A DNA stretch of 64,000 nucleotides from Polyangium spumosum (GTDB lineage Bacteria; Myxococcota_A; Polyangia; Polyangiales; Polyangiaceae), in the NCBI RefSeq assembly GCF_009649845.1, contig NZ_WJIE01000004.1:248001-312000 (forward strand), written 5' to 3'. Under the pieces are notes generated by a model. It was not told the DNA's origin, did no database searches, and saw nothing but the letters and a program-made list of their open reading frames with translations. Below, one piece after another: positions 1-9,455 of this stretch. How positions within the stretch are numbered: the first letter of the stretch is position 1; each line of letters begins with the position of its first letter. The translations under genes and the position numbers were made by a program.

Positions 1-1592
1 CCGAGGCCCGCTCGCCCGTCCTCGGCGGCCTCGCCGTCGCGCTCCTCGTGATCGCGGCCTACGCCGGCGCGGTGGTGTTCTTCCGGTTCGTCGCGCCGAA
101 CCGTCCCCCGTACGTCGCCGAGGTCGGATCCGGGATCGCCGTCGGGATCGTGGTGTTCTTCATGCACGCGCTGCTCGGCGGTCCGCTGACCGAGACGATG
201 CAGACGGGCGAGGAGCGCTTCCGGGCGCTGCTCGGGTTCATCGCGCTGATCGCGCCGTCGTTCGTGCGGTGGATCATCTTCGCTTGCCTCGGCGGCATGC
301 TCGTCGTCGCCTACCAGGATCTGCTCGAGTGGGACCCTTCGCCGATCGCGCGCCTCCGGGTGCTCGGGGCCGCCGCGATGCCCGCGATCCTCGCGGTGTG
401 CTCGGCGATGCTCGTGGAGCGCCGCTTCGCGCGTGGCGATTTCCGGCTGAAGGTGGGCTACGCGCCGGGCACGGGGGTGCGGGACCGGATGGAGCTCCGG
501 GAGAAGGTCGAGCGCATGTGGGCCTACGAGAACGAGCTCATGCGCGAGTCGGTGCAACGCATGGCGCGGCACGCGGCGATCTTCGGGTTCATCGCGTCGG
601 CGATCCTCATCGCCTGCGCGGTGATCCTGCTCCGGTACGCGCGGAGCGAGAACGAGCTCCGGCACCTCGTGGCGCTCGGCGTGGGCGCGGCGTGCACGGT
701 GTCGTTCACCTTGAACCTCGGTCAGATCCTGTTCCGATCGGCCAGCAACGACTCGACCGCGCGCATGATGGCGTTCGCGGCGCGCACGCTGCTCATCGTG
801 AGCGTGGCGACGGTGTTCCTCGGCGTGGCGCTGCTCTCGGGCCCGGAGGAGGCGAGCAGCGCGGAGAAGGGGTACCTGTTCCAGGGCTACAAGGGCGCGC
901 TCATCGTGGGCGTGGCCGTCGCGCTCCTCGGCGAGCGCGTGTTACGCGCCGTGACGGATCGCGCCGCGTCGATGCTCGGCGTGGGGACGGCGGCGCCGAT
1001 GCGCGGCAGCGATCTCGGGATCATCGACGGGCTGAACGAGGAGGACGTGGCGCGCCTCGCGGAGGAGCGGATCGACTCGGCGCACGCGCTCGCCTTCATG
1101 CCGACGCCGCGGATCTTCTTCAACACGACCTACAGCCTGCAGCGGATCTGCGACTGGCAGGATCAAGCGCTCCTGATCGCGCGCGTCGGCCGGACGAACG
1201 CGCAGCTCCTGCGCGAGCAGTACCTCGTGCGGGGCGCGATCGCGGCGCGGCAGATCGCGCGGGAGATCGTGGGCCCGGCGCGGAGCGCGATCTCGGCCTT
1301 GCGGGGGCCCGCGGAGTCGATCTCGGGTGACGCGATCTCGATCCCCTCCGAGGCGCACGAGGACGAGCAGGCCCGGCTCCGCGCGCTGGCGAAGGCGCTC
1401 GGCTTCACGGGCATCAACCAGGCCGTGCTCGGCCTGCGTTGCCTCGTGGACGACGAGGAGATCGAGCGGCTCGAGGTGTTCAGCCGCTCGGTGCCGGTGT
1501 GGAAAGACGCAGGCGTCGAGCACGTGCGTGACGACGCGTCGCCCCCGGGGAACGAGGGCCGCGCCTCTCGCCTGCCGCCCCGCGGGGACTAG
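1..1592 (+). CDS. Polytopic membrane protein, 5' truncated, unknown function
   Basis: The reading frame is already open at the window edge (codons from base 3), and the first in-window start codon (GTG at 48) lies inside a hydrophobic helix, so the true start is upstream. About 530 residues are visible. Several hydrophobic segments occupy the first third and the middle, separated by a charged Arg/Glu-rich stretch around bases 480-560 that looks cytoplasmic. The last ~200 residues (after base ~1000) are soluble and helical. I do not recognise the family. It converges on der: the two stop codons overlap in the palindrome CTAG at 1589-1592. Confident as a gene, with no functional call. Confidence 0.75.
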   Translation, partial: EARSPVLGGLAVALLVIAAYAGAVVFFRFVAPNRPPYVAEVGSGIAVGIVVFFMHALLGGPLTETMQTGEERFRALLGFIALIAPSFVRWIIFACLGGMLVVAYQDLLEWDPSPIARLRVLGAAAMPAILAVCSAMLVERRFARGDFRLKVGYAPGTGVRDRMELREKVERMWAYENELMRESVQRMARHAAIFGFIASAILIACAVILLRYARSENELRHLVALGVGAACTVSFTLNLGQILFRSASNDSTARMMAFAARTLLIVSVATVFLGVALLSGPEEASSAEKGYLFQGYKGALIVGVAVALLGERVLRAVTDRAASMLGVGTAAPMRGSDLGIIDGLNEEDVARLAEERIDSAHALAFMPTPRIFFNTTYSLQRICDWQDQALLIARVGRTNAQLLREQYLVRGAIAARQIAREIVGPARSAISALRGPAESISGDAISIPSEAHEDEQARLRALAKALGFTGINQAVLGLRCLVDDEEIERLEVFSRSVPVWKDAGVEHVRDDASPPGNEGRASRLPPRGD

Positions 1593-2995
1593 TCGCCGCG
1601 GCGGCGCCTCGGCTTGTACTTCACGCGGACCGGCACGCCCTCGAAGCCGAAGTGCTTGCGGAGCTGGTTCTGGACGTAGCGCTGGTAGCTGAAGTGGAGC
1701 TGCTCGGGGGCGCTCGCCATGACCACGAAGAGCGGTGGTGAGGTCTCGGCCTGCGTGATGTAGTAGAGCCGCGGCGCGCGTCCGCCGGAGGTGGGCGGCG
1801 GGCGGTGCTCGAGGACCTGCTCGAAGAAGCGGTTGAGCTCGCCCGTGCCGACGCGCGTGCGGAAGGCCGTGGCGACGCGCGTGATCGTGGAGAGCAGGTT
1901 GCCCACGCCGCGGCCGGTCTTCGCGCTGAGGGGCACGATGGGCGCCCACGGCACGAACGAGAGTTTGTCCCGCGCGTTCTCCTCGGCCTTCGCGAAGGCC
2001 TTCTTGTCGAGCAGGTCGGCCTTGTTGAGGCCGATGACGACGGCGCGGGCGCGATCGACGGCGAGGCCCAGGATCTTCGCGTCCTGCTCGGCCACGCCTT
2101 CGAACGCGTCGCTCAGGAGGACCACGACCTCGGCGCGCTCCATCGCGCGGATCGCGTGGAGCACGCTCACCGCCTCGACGACGCTCTCCTCCTTCGTGAC
2201 CTTCGCCTTGCGCCGGATGCCGGCCGTGTCGATGAACAGGAACGAGTGCTTGCCCTTGGTGACGCGCGTGTCGATGGCGTCGCGCGTGGTGCCGGGGCGC
2301 GAATCGACGATGAGGCGATCCTCGCCGAGCAGGCGGTTGACGAGCGAGGACTTGCCCGCGTTCGGTCGGCCCACGATCGCCACGCGGATGGCCTCGTCCG
2401 GCTCCGCGCCTTCCTGCGGCTCGGGCGGCAGAGGCGGGAGCGCGGACACGATCGCGCCCTCGAGCTCGTCGATGCGCCGGCCGTGGAGGGCGGAGAAGGG
2501 GATGATGTCCTTCGCGCCGAGCCGGTAGAGATCGCTGAGCTCCATCTCGGCGCGCTGCGAGTCGGCCTTGTTCGCGCAGTAGATGACGGGTTTGCCCGCG
2601 CGCCGGAGCAGATCGAGCTCGGCGTGATCGGCCGGCGTCGGAGGCTGGCTCGCGTCGAGCACGCAGACGATGACGTCGGCCTCGCTGATGGCGACGTCGA
2701 TCTGGCGCTTGATCCCCTGGCGCATGGGATCGTCGCTCTCCGGGTCGAAGCCGCCCGTGTCGACGAGCGTGTACCTGCGGCCGCGCGAGGTGACGTCGCT
2801 GTAGTGGCGGTCGCGCGTGACGCCGGGCTCGTCGTGCACGATCGCGGTCTTCTTGCCGACGAGGCGGTTGAACAGGGTGCTCTTGCCGACGTTGGGGCGG
2901 CCGACGATCGCAACGATCGGCAGCGGAGCGCTCATCACCCGCGCGGGGGTCACGCCCTCGTCCGGCTGCTCGATTTGGTCTTCTTGCATCGTCAT
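1589..2995 (-). CDS. der: Ribosome-assembly GTPase Der (EngA)
   Basis: 468 aa. Der is an essential double-GTPase that acts in 50S ribosomal subunit maturation. Two G domains in tandem are plain: the first P-loop GRPNVGKS is at residues 32-39 with DTGG and NKAD following. The second has GRPNAGKSS near 210, the switch PGTTRD, DTAG, NKAD and SAKTG. A C-terminal KH-like domain ends in a basic KPRRRRGD tail. Length is near the family norm with a ~25-residue N-terminal extension. The ATG overlaps the era stop codon as ATGA, preceded by GAGGAGGA, so the two GTPases are co-transcribed and probably translationally coupled. Confidence 0.97.
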   Translation of the reverse strand: MTMQEDQIEQPDEGVTPARVMSAPLPIVAIVGRPNVGKSTLFNRLVGKKTAIVHDEPGVTRDRHYSDVTSRGRRYTLVDTGGFDPESDDPMRQGIKRQIDVAISEADVIVCVLDASQPPTPADHAELDLLRRAGKPVIYCANKADSQRAEMELSDLYRLGAKDIIPFSALHGRRIDELEGAIVSALPPLPPEPQEGAEPDEAIRVAIVGRPNAGKSSLVNRLLGEDRLIVDSRPGTTRDAIDTRVTKGKHSFLFIDTAGIRRKAKVTKEESVVEAVSVLHAIRAMERAEVVVLLSDAFEGVAEQDAKILGLAVDRARAVVIGLNKADLLDKKAFAKAEENARDKLSFVPWAPIVPLSAKTGRGVGNLLSTITRVATAFRTRVGTGELNRFFEQVLEHRPPPTSGGRAPRLYYITQAETSPPLFVVMASAPEQLHFSYQRYVQNQLRKHFGFEGVPVRVKYKPRRRRGD

Positions 2996-4401
2996 TCCTC
3001 CTCGTCCTGGTCTTCTTCCCCCTCGTCGTCGAGGTCTTCGTCGTCGTCGTCGTCGTCGCCCTCGTCCGCTTCTTCGTCGCGCTCGGCGACGATCACGTAC
3101 TCGGTCGCCGCGCCCGCCCCGCCGCGGCCCTTGCCGTAGCCGAGCTCTTCGAGGCGCGGCAGCGACTCGCGCCAGTCCGGCGTCACGCGCACCCAGAGGC
3201 GCAGGACCACCTTGCCGCCGACGAGCTCCTCGATGCGCTCGCGCGCGGCGATGCCGATCCGCTTCATCATGGCCCCGCCCGCGCCGATGAGGATCCGCTT
3301 CTGGCCCTGCCGCTCGACGTGGATCGTGGCGTCGATCTGCACCGCCTGACCCGGGGCGCGTGGCTCGACGTACCGGTCGACGCTGACGGCCGAGGCGTGT
3401 GGCACCTCGTCCTGCGTCGCGCGGAGGATCTGCTCGCGCACGTACTCCGCCGCGAAGTACCGCGCGGGTTTGTCCGTCACGTCGTCGACCCCGTACCGGA
3501 AAGGGCCCTCGGGCAAGAAGCGCGCGACCTCGTCGAGCACGCGCGTGATGCCGTCCTCGCGTTGCGCCGAGACGGGCACGATCGCGTCGAAGTCGCGCAC
3601 CTTCCCGTAGGCCTCGAGCAGCGGCAAGAGGTGCCGTTTGTCCCGGAGCAGGTCGACCTTGTTCACGACGAGCAGCGCGGGCCTGTCCGGGGCGAGGTCC
3701 GAGAGCAGCACGAGATCCCCCGGGTGCGGCAGGAGCGGGCGCGGCTCGATGGGCGTGCCGTCTTCCTTGCGCTTCACGGGGCGCGGCGAGACGTCCGTCA
3801 CGAAGACGACGACGTCCGCTCGACGCGCCGCGTCCCGCGCGGCCTCGTTCATCGCGCGGCCGAGCTGCGTGCGCGGGCGATGCAGGCCCGGCGTGTCGAG
3901 CAGCGCGATCTCCGCGGAGCCGTGGTGCACCACGCCGAGCAGCGCGTCGCGCGTGGTCTGCGGCGTCTTCGACACGATCGAGAGCGGCTGCTGGAGCGCC
4001 GCGTTGAGCAGCGTGGATTTGCCGACGTTCGGCCGGCCGATCAGCGCCACGGTGCCGCTGCGCGAAGGTCCGCTCGCCTCGGGCGCGGGGCGGGGCTCGG
4101 GCCGCGGGCGCGGGGCGCTCGGGCGGCGCCCGTCTCCGTGGCCTCCACGCGGTCCACGCGTGAGATCGTCCGTCGTCGCCGGCCGCCCGCCTCGCGCGCC
4201 GCGCGTCGGCAGAGGCGCGCCCTTCTTCGCCGGCCCCTTCGCTCGCGCCTCGCCCGGTTTTCCCTTCGCTCCGCGCGTCTCCCGGCGAGGGGAGGCGCCG
4301 GCTCGTTCGTCATCGGGCGGTGTTTCGCGCCCCGTCCTGGGCTTCTGGCCGGGACGCTGGCCGGGACGCTCGGCGCGGGGTTCGGATCTGCGGCTCTTCA
4401 C
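2992..4401 (-). CDS. era: GTPase Era with long basic N-terminus and acidic tail
   Basis: 469 aa, against roughly 300 for ordinary Era. Era binds 16S rRNA in 30S assembly. The G domain has GRPNVGKST at 122-130, switch TPQTTRD, DTPG and NKVD. The KH domain carries the GAGG-MMKRIG core that contacts RNA. Unusual are the ~115 N-terminal residues, rich in Arg, Pro, Gly and Lys, and a C-terminal tail of about 27 residues that is nearly all Asp/Glu. The start is GTG at 4401; no better start exists before the P-loop except a GTG inside the first beta strand. A weak promoter lies just upstream. Der follows with a 4-bp overlap. Confidence 0.95.
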   Translation of the reverse strand: MKSRRSEPRAERPGQRPGQKPRTGRETPPDDERAGASPRRETRGAKGKPGEARAKGPAKKGAPLPTRGARGGRPATTDDLTRGPRGGHGDGRRPSAPRPRPEPRPAPEASGPSRSGTVALIGRPNVGKSTLLNAALQQPLSIVSKTPQTTRDALLGVVHHGSAEIALLDTPGLHRPRTQLGRAMNEAARDAARRADVVVFVTDVSPRPVKRKEDGTPIEPRPLLPHPGDLVLLSDLAPDRPALLVVNKVDLLRDKRHLLPLLEAYGKVRDFDAIVPVSAQREDGITRVLDEVARFLPEGPFRYGVDDVTDKPARYFAAEYVREQILRATQDEVPHASAVSVDRYVEPRAPGQAVQIDATIHVERQGQKRILIGAGGAMMKRIGIAARERIEELVGGKVVLRLWVRVTPDWRESLPRLEELGYGKGRGGAGAATEYVIVAERDEEADEGDDDDDDEDLDDEGEEDQDEEE

Positions 4402-4409
4402 AGCGCGGC

Positions 4410-4438
4410 GCGATAGCAGACAGCGCGGTGGGCCTCAA
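4410..4438 (-). promoter_or_regulatory. Possible sigma70 promoter of era-der
   Basis: On the minus strand TTGAGG (4438-4433) is followed after 17 bp by TATCGC (4415-4410), with a TGC extended -10 element. The predicted transcription start falls within a few bases of the era GTG, so the message would be almost leaderless. Matches are partial. Confidence 0.35.
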
Positions 4439-4518
4439 ACTGCTTCGTATCGTTCTCCACGCCGACCGCCCCTCCAAACGCCTTTGGCTACCGGCCCGAG
4501 CAGCGGTAGAAGCCCCCC

Positions 4519-7089
4519 ATGGAAGCCGCCCACGAGAGCGCCCCCGACGGTACGACCCGCGAGCGCGCGCCTTCCCTCGCCGCGTGGTCCCGGCCGTTCG
4601 CCCTCGCGTTCGCCGCCCTGGTCCTCTTCTCGACCCTCGGCAAGAGCGGCATCTGGGATCCGTACGAGCTCGACGCGGCCGATCTGTCGCGCCGCGTCGC
4701 GATCCACGCCTTCCACGCGGACGAGCTCGCGCTCCCCGACGCCGTGAACGGGATGCCCACGCTGAGTGACCTGCGCATGGGCGAGCTGCCGTTCACCTCG
4801 ATGGCGCTCGGCTTCAAGCTCTTCGGGCTCGCGGACTGGTCGGGGCGCTTGCCGCTCGCGATCTGGGCGTTCCTCGGGGTCGTCGCGCTGCACGAGCTGC
4901 TCGCGCGCCTCTCCGGGCGGAGGGCCGCGCTCTACGGCGCCGTCGCGCTCGCCACGACGCCGCTCTACTTCATGCAAGCGCGGACGATGCTCGGCGACAT
5001 CGTCACGATGTCCGCGCTCGCGCTCGCCTTCGCCGGCCTCGTGGGCGCGCTCTTCGACCACGCGCGAGAGGGCCGGGGAGGGGGAGACGTCGAGGAGGTG
5101 GAAGGCGCTCGCACGTGGCTCGTGAAGGGCGCCTGGCTCGTCGTCGGCGCCCTCGGCCTCGTGGCCGGATACATGTCGCGTGGGCTCTTGATCGGCGTCG
5201 CCGTGCCCGCGCTCGCCGCTGGGCTCGCCTGGCTCGTGCTCGTGCTCGGAGGTTTGTCCGAGGGCCGATCCCGCGCCGAGCACGCCCTCGGCGCGCTCTC
5301 GCTCCTCCTCGGGCTCGTGGCGCTGGGCCTCGGTGTGAAGCTCCTCTTCGGCACCTCGCCCGACGCGCCTCTGCCGCGCGCGCTCGCGGTCGCGCTGACG
5401 AAGAAGTCGAGCGTGGACGCGACGTTCGACCGGACGATCCGCCACCTCGGCCACGCGCTGTTCCCGTGGAGCGCGTTCTTGCCCTTCGCCATCGGCCGGC
5501 TCTTCCGCGCGCCCGTCGAGCTCGACGGTCCTTCGCGCAGGCGTGAGGTCGGGCTCCGCGTCGCGCTGCTCGTCGGCGCTGCCGTCGCGTACGCCGCGTA
5601 CGCCTTGCTCGCGCCGCACGTCGTGTTCCTCCCGTGGAGCGGCGTCGCGTTGCTCGCGGGCGTCGCGGGGCTCGCCGTGGCCGACTTCGATCGCGGCGCG
5701 CCTCCGTCGCGGGCCCTCGCGCTCGGCGTCGCCCTGCTCGCGTTCGTGCTCTACCGCGACATGGTGCTCGATCCGGCGCGGTTCTTCAGCGTGTTCGAGG
5801 TGGCCAAACCCTCGTTCCCGAAGAGCTTCGAGGCGACCTCGAAGACGCTCGTGCGCCTCTCCGCCATGGCGTTCGCGGGGCTCGTGGCGATCGCGTGGTT
5901 CGAGGGCCGCACGGACAAACCCGGCGCGTTCTCCAGGTGGATCGACGGGCTCGTCGATGACTACCGCCGCGTCGGCAAGGAGCTCGCCGCGGTCTGGAAC
6001 GGCAACCTCGTCTTCGGCGCGGTCGTCGTGGAGGCTGCGCTCGTTGGCCTCGGCGCGATGCTCTTCCTCGGCACGCGGCTCGGCTGGGCGTCGGTGCTGA
6101 AGCTGCCCCGCAACTTCATCGACGCCGGCTTGAACCTCTGGTGGGCGGTGCCGCTCGTGATCGCCCTCGCGCCGATCTCGCTCGTCGCCTTGCGTGACGG
6201 CTTCCGCGCGGCCCTCGGCCTCACGAAGCTCCCGCGCGGCGCGGGCGTGTTGCTCGCCGCGCTCGCCGCGGGCGCCGTGCTCTCGTTCGGCTACTACCCC
6301 GCGCTCGCCGCGCAGCTCTCGCCGAAGGAGGTCTTCGACGCGTACGCCCGGCTCCAGAAGCCCGGCGAGCCGCTCGGCCTGCTCGGCGTCCGGGCTCGCT
6401 CGATCGCCTACTACCACCAGGGCGGCGAGGTCGCGCAGTTCAACGATCCCGCCGAGGCCTTCGCGTGGCTCACCGAGGGCAAGGACCGCCGCTGGCTCAT
6501 CGTCCGCGCCGATGAGCTGCCGCGCCTGAACTCGCTCCACCGCAAGCACGCCGGCACGAACCTGTTCGTGCTCGACGCGCGCTCGAGCCAGATCCTGCTC
6601 GTCTCCAGCGATCTCGGGGGCCAGCGCAACGAAAATCCCCTCGGCGCGATGGTCCTCGACGAGCCGCCGCCCGAGCTCCACAAGGTCGACGCGGCGTTCG
6701 AGGATCAGCTCGAGGTGCTCGGCTGGGAGGTCCGCGACGGCGCTGGCCGGGTCGTGGACAGCGTGGTGCCGCAGCGCAAGTACCACATGCGCTTTTATTA
6801 CCGGGTCGCGAGTCCCATCCTCGGCAACTGGAAGGCCTTCTTGCACATCGACGGCTTCCAGCGCCGGTACAACGGCGATCACGCGGTGCTCGACGGCAAG
6901 TATGCCATGAACCTTTGGCAGCCAAACGACATCGTCGTGGACGATTACGTCTTCGAGCTCGAGCCGAATTTCACGCCGGGCGACTACACGATCTATTTCG
7001 GCTTCTTCTCCGGAGACACGCGTTTCCGGGTGGTGCGTGGCCCGAACCACGAGAACCGCGTCATCGGAGGTGCGCTCCGCGTGCGTTGA
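4519..7089 (+). CDS. GT39-type (ArnT/PMT-like) membrane glycosyltransferase
   Basis: 856 aa. Glycosyltransferase family 39 proteins transfer sugars from polyprenyl-phosphate donors on the outer face of the inner membrane. After a first TM helix (about 26-42) comes the loop with DPYELD at 47-52 and a nearby Arg pair, the position of the catalytic Asp/Glu in ArnT-like enzymes. About a dozen hydrophobic segments follow to residue ~600. The last ~170 residues form a soluble, beta-rich domain with few charges at its end (RVIGGALRVR), an addition not present in simple ArnT. The gene is divergent from era and followed by a PilZ gene. Sugar and acceptor cannot be told from sequence. Confidence 0.85.
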   Translation: MEAAHESAPDGTTRERAPSLAAWSRPFALAFAALVLFSTLGKSGIWDPYELDAADLSRRVAIHAFHADELALPDAVNGMPTLSDLRMGELPFTSMALGFKLFGLADWSGRLPLAIWAFLGVVALHELLARLSGRRAALYGAVALATTPLYFMQARTMLGDIVTMSALALAFAGLVGALFDHAREGRGGGDVEEVEGARTWLVKGAWLVVGALGLVAGYMSRGLLIGVAVPALAAGLAWLVLVLGGLSEGRSRAEHALGALSLLLGLVALGLGVKLLFGTSPDAPLPRALAVALTKKSSVDATFDRTIRHLGHALFPWSAFLPFAIGRLFRAPVELDGPSRRREVGLRVALLVGAAVAYAAYALLAPHVVFLPWSGVALLAGVAGLAVADFDRGAPPSRALALGVALLAFVLYRDMVLDPARFFSVFEVAKPSFPKSFEATSKTLVRLSAMAFAGLVAIAWFEGRTDKPGAFSRWIDGLVDDYRRVGKELAAVWNGNLVFGAVVVEAALVGLGAMLFLGTRLGWASVLKLPRNFIDAGLNLWWAVPLVIALAPISLVALRDGFRAALGLTKLPRGAGVLLAALAAGAVLSFGYYPALAAQLSPKEVFDAYARLQKPGEPLGLLGVRARSIAYYHQGGEVAQFNDPAEAFAWLTEGKDRRWLIVRADELPRLNSLHRKHAGTNLFVLDARSSQILLVSSDLGGQRNENPLGAMVLDEPPPELHKVDAAFEDQLEVLGWEVRDGAGRVVDSVVPQRKYHMRFYYRVASPILGNWKAFLHIDGFQRRYNGDHAVLDGKYAMNLWQPNDIVVDDYVFELEPNFTPGDYTIYFGFFSGDTRFRVVRGPNHENRVIGGALRVR

Positions 7090-7149
7090 TCGACCGTGAT
7101 GGCCGGATCCCTTGGCGCCCGTGTGGAAAGCGACTACGCGGAAGGTTCA

Positions 7150-7632
7150 ATGGGTGAGCGTCACGGGAGCGATCCGGAGCGCGGGGCGGTCGACGAGGCC
7201 GCCGCGGCGGACAAACCGCCGTCGTCGACGCGCGGAGACGATGTGGCGCCCACGAGCAGCCGGCGCTGGTTCGAGCGCCGTTCGTCCGAGCGATACGACG
7301 TGACCTGGTCGGTGGACTGCGAGACCGAGGAGACCTTCCTCTACGCCGCGATCACGAACATCTCGGAGCTCGGCATCTTCGTGCGGACGACGGAGCCCCT
7401 CCCCGTCGGCACGAGCCTCACGCTCCGGTTTGCCTCGCCGAACAGCGGCGAGCCGTTCGTGCTCGAGGGTTCGGTGCAGTGGGTCAACGTGGTTCGTCCG
7501 CTGCACGACAACCCGAACCCCGGGATGGGCGTGCGCTTCGTGCGCATCACGGCCGCCGAACGCGAGCGGCTCGTCGAGACGATCCGCACGATCGCCTACC
7601 TCCGCGAGAACGCCGGACCCGTGTCGAACTGA
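7150..7632 (+). CDS. PilZ-domain protein (c-di-GMP receptor)
   Basis: 160 aa from the ATG at 7150, which has GGAAGG a few bases upstream; a GTG/ATG pair at 7096/7099 would add 18 residues but has no ribosome site. The N-terminal ~40 residues are low complexity. The PilZ fold shows both c-di-GMP signatures: an RxxxR motif (R-S-S-E-R before YDV) and N-I-S-E-L-G for the (D/N)xSxxG loop. No output domain is attached, so it is a single-domain receptor of the kind abundant in myxobacteria. It follows the glycosyltransferase by 60 bp, and a perfect palindrome follows its stop codon. Confidence 0.9.
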   Translation: MGERHGSDPERGAVDEAAAADKPPSSTRGDDVAPTSSRRWFERRSSERYDVTWSVDCETEETFLYAAITNISELGIFVRTTEPLPVGTSLTLRFASPNSGEPFVLEGSVQWVNVVRPLHDNPNPGMGVRFVRITAAERERLVETIRTIAYLRENAGPVSN

Positions 7633-7635
7633 ACA

Positions 7636-7676
7636 CCCCTCTCCCGCGCGGGAGAGGGGCTGGGCGTGAGGGAGTC
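7636..7676. repeat. REP-like palindrome, probable bidirectional terminator
   Basis: A perfect 12+12 bp inverted repeat (7636-7659) of the form CCCCTCTCCCGC/GCGGGAGAGGGG sits between two convergent genes. Read on the minus strand, it and its flank (CTCACGCCCAG...) closely match the element at 38503-38540. The same stem and the same CTCAC-flank at two distant intergenic sites points to a dispersed repeat, here likely serving as a terminator. Confidence 0.6.
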
Positions 7677-9455
7677 TTACAGCCCGACCGGCAACGGGAA
7701 GCGGCGCACGTAGACGCCGAAGTGGTTCGGGCTGTCGTCCTGCCAGCCGATGGCGACGAACCCGCTGCCTCCGATCGCCACGGCGGGGAGGCTGCGGCTG
7801 CCGATCGTGCCCTCGGGGTCTCTGATGTTCGCGAGGAACGCGTCGTTCTGGCCGGTGACGCTGTTGTACCCGAAGCCCGACGTGCCGCCGATGAAGCGCG
7901 CGCCGATCGTGCCCCCCTCGTCCTCCCAGACCACCGTGAAGAAGCCGAGGCCCGCGGCCACCTTGGGCCTCTGCTGCAGGCCTTCGGTCGTGGTGTTCGC
8001 GGGCTTCTGATCCTCGGTGCCGGGGACGCGGCCCCCGTCCTTGTCGTACCGCTGGAAGAACACGTCGCCGCCCGCGTGCCAGACGACGATGAAGCGGCCG
8101 TCGGGCAACATCGCCACGTCGGGCTGATCTTGCAGGCCCGTCGTCGCGTCGTTCACGAGCGTGGGCGTGCCGAGCTCGCCGCTCGGCGAGACCGTCACCA
8201 TGAAGATGCCGTCGCCGTCGCCGTTGCCCGCGCCCTGGTAGACGACCACCCAGCCATCCTTGTCGCCGGCGACGCGCGGCGCGATGCCGTCGGTCGCGAT
8301 CGGGAGCTCGTTCATCGGCGGCTCGAGCTCGCCGCTCCTCGTCCAGATGCGACCGAAGATGCCCGTGCCGCGGTTCCACACGACGAGCGCGGCGTCGTCG
8401 GGCCCGCCCGCGACGTCGGGCCGGATCGACACGTCGCCGACCGTCGTGCTCACCCTTTGCGGAAGCGCATCCGCGCAGCCCCACTCGTTCTGCGCGCTCA
8501 GGTAGATGTGGTAGTTGTTCGTCCCGAGCTCGTCGCTCGCGTAGACGATGGCCAAGCGATCCAGGCCGACGGCCGCGAGCGCGGGATCCCGCTGGACGAG
8601 CGCGGGGCCCGACTGGGTCAGGTTCGTGCAGCGCGCGGGGATCTGGAGCTGCTGCGAGAGCAGGAAGGGGTCCTCGATCGGGTAGAGATCCGCGGCGAGG
8701 AAGCGCAGCAGGACGTCGCCTCCGCCGACGCCCGTGGTGCTCATGTACGCGGTGCGCAGCGCGTTTGTCGTCGCCTGCGCGCCGGGGGCGAACTCCATCG
8801 CGAGCTGCGTCTTCGTGCCCGGCCCGTCGTTGTAGAGCTCGGGCTTCACCACGTTGTCCACGGAGAGCAGGATCTCCTGCGCCGTGCAGTCGCACCGACA
8901 GACCGCGTCGGGCTTGATGCCGCCGCAGGTCTCGGCGGGGCTTCCGTCACACGCGAGCGCCGCCGCGGGGCCGAGATCGCACTGCTCGCCGGTGCCGAGC
9001 GCGCCGTCGTTGCAACACGCGGGCGGGGTGATCCGCTGGACCTTGATGGTGATCTCGAGCGGGTCCTGATCGACCTTCTCCACGACGCAGCCCTCGGCGA
9101 GGACGCCGGCGCTGCCCTCGGCCGTGATCGCGAAGATCTTCTCGGCGCCGTCGCGGTCGAGCTCGATCTCCTTGCACCAGGCGACGCCCTCGCCGCAGCC
9201 GTTTTTCTGCAGCTCGAAGGTCTGCACGGCGTCGCCCGTGGGGGCGTTCTCGACGTGGCCCGTGGCGGACGTGCACGTCGCGTTGCCCTTGTCGAAGACG
9301 CGCAAGGTGACGCGCGTCGCCGTGTCGAGGAGCCCGAGGGGCGCCTTCATGACGAGGCCCAGGGAGGCGACGGGCGCCTCGGCACAAGCGCCCACGGCGA
9401 TGGCCACGGGCAAGGCGGGGACGAGGCCAAGAAGGAGGCGTGATCGACGACGCAT
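7677..9455 (-). CDS. Exported lipoprotein with Cys-rich segment, unknown function
   Basis: 592 aa. An Arg-rich N-terminus and hydrophobic signal end in the lipobox VGAC with Cys at 23, so it should be lipidated. Residues ~145-195 are Cys-rich with spacings seen in the short metazoan-like repeats common in myxobacterial surface proteins. The rest contains repeated stretches (G-D-VSIRPDVAGG, V-VYQG, FIVVWH, FFTVVWED, FVAIGWQD) spaced ~45-60 residues apart, which suggests a beta-propeller. No enzyme motif is visible. It lies 40 bp downstream of the anti-sigma gene on the same strand and may belong to that operon. A hairpin, not a Shine-Dalgarno, abuts its ATG. Confidence 0.8.
   Translation of the reverse strand: MRRRSRLLLGLVPALPVAIAVGACAEAPVASLGLVMKAPLGLLDTATRVTLRVFDKGNATCTSATGHVENAPTGDAVQTFELQKNGCGEGVAWCKEIELDRDGAEKIFAITAEGSAGVLAEGCVVEKVDQDPLEITIKVQRITPPACCNDGALGTGEQCDLGPAAALACDGSPAETCGGIKPDAVCRCDCTAQEILLSVDNVVKPELYNDGPGTKTQLAMEFAPGAQATTNALRTAYMSTTGVGGGDVLLRFLAADLYPIEDPFLLSQQLQIPARCTNLTQSGPALVQRDPALAAVGLDRLAIVYASDELGTNNYHIYLSAQNEWGCADALPQRVSTTVGDVSIRPDVAGGPDDAALVVWNRGTGIFGRIWTRSGELEPPMNELPIATDGIAPRVAGDKDGWVVVYQGAGNGDGDGIFMVTVSPSGELGTPTLVNDATTGLQDQPDVAMLPDGRFIVVWHAGGDVFFQRYDKDGGRVPGTEDQKPANTTTEGLQQRPKVAAGLGFFTVVWEDEGGTIGARFIGGTSGFGYNSVTGQNDAFLANIRDPEGTIGSRSLPAVAIGGSGFVAIGWQDDSPNHFGVYVRRFPLPVGL

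Noticed and set aside
4435-7050. 871-codon minus-strand frame
   Set aside because: Antisense shadow of the GT39 gene; composition (Glu/Arg/Ala/His) is typical of GC-rich antisense frames.
7096-7152. GTG/ATG start 54 bases before the PilZ start
   Set aside because: No ribosome site, whereas GGAAGG precedes the ATG at 7150.
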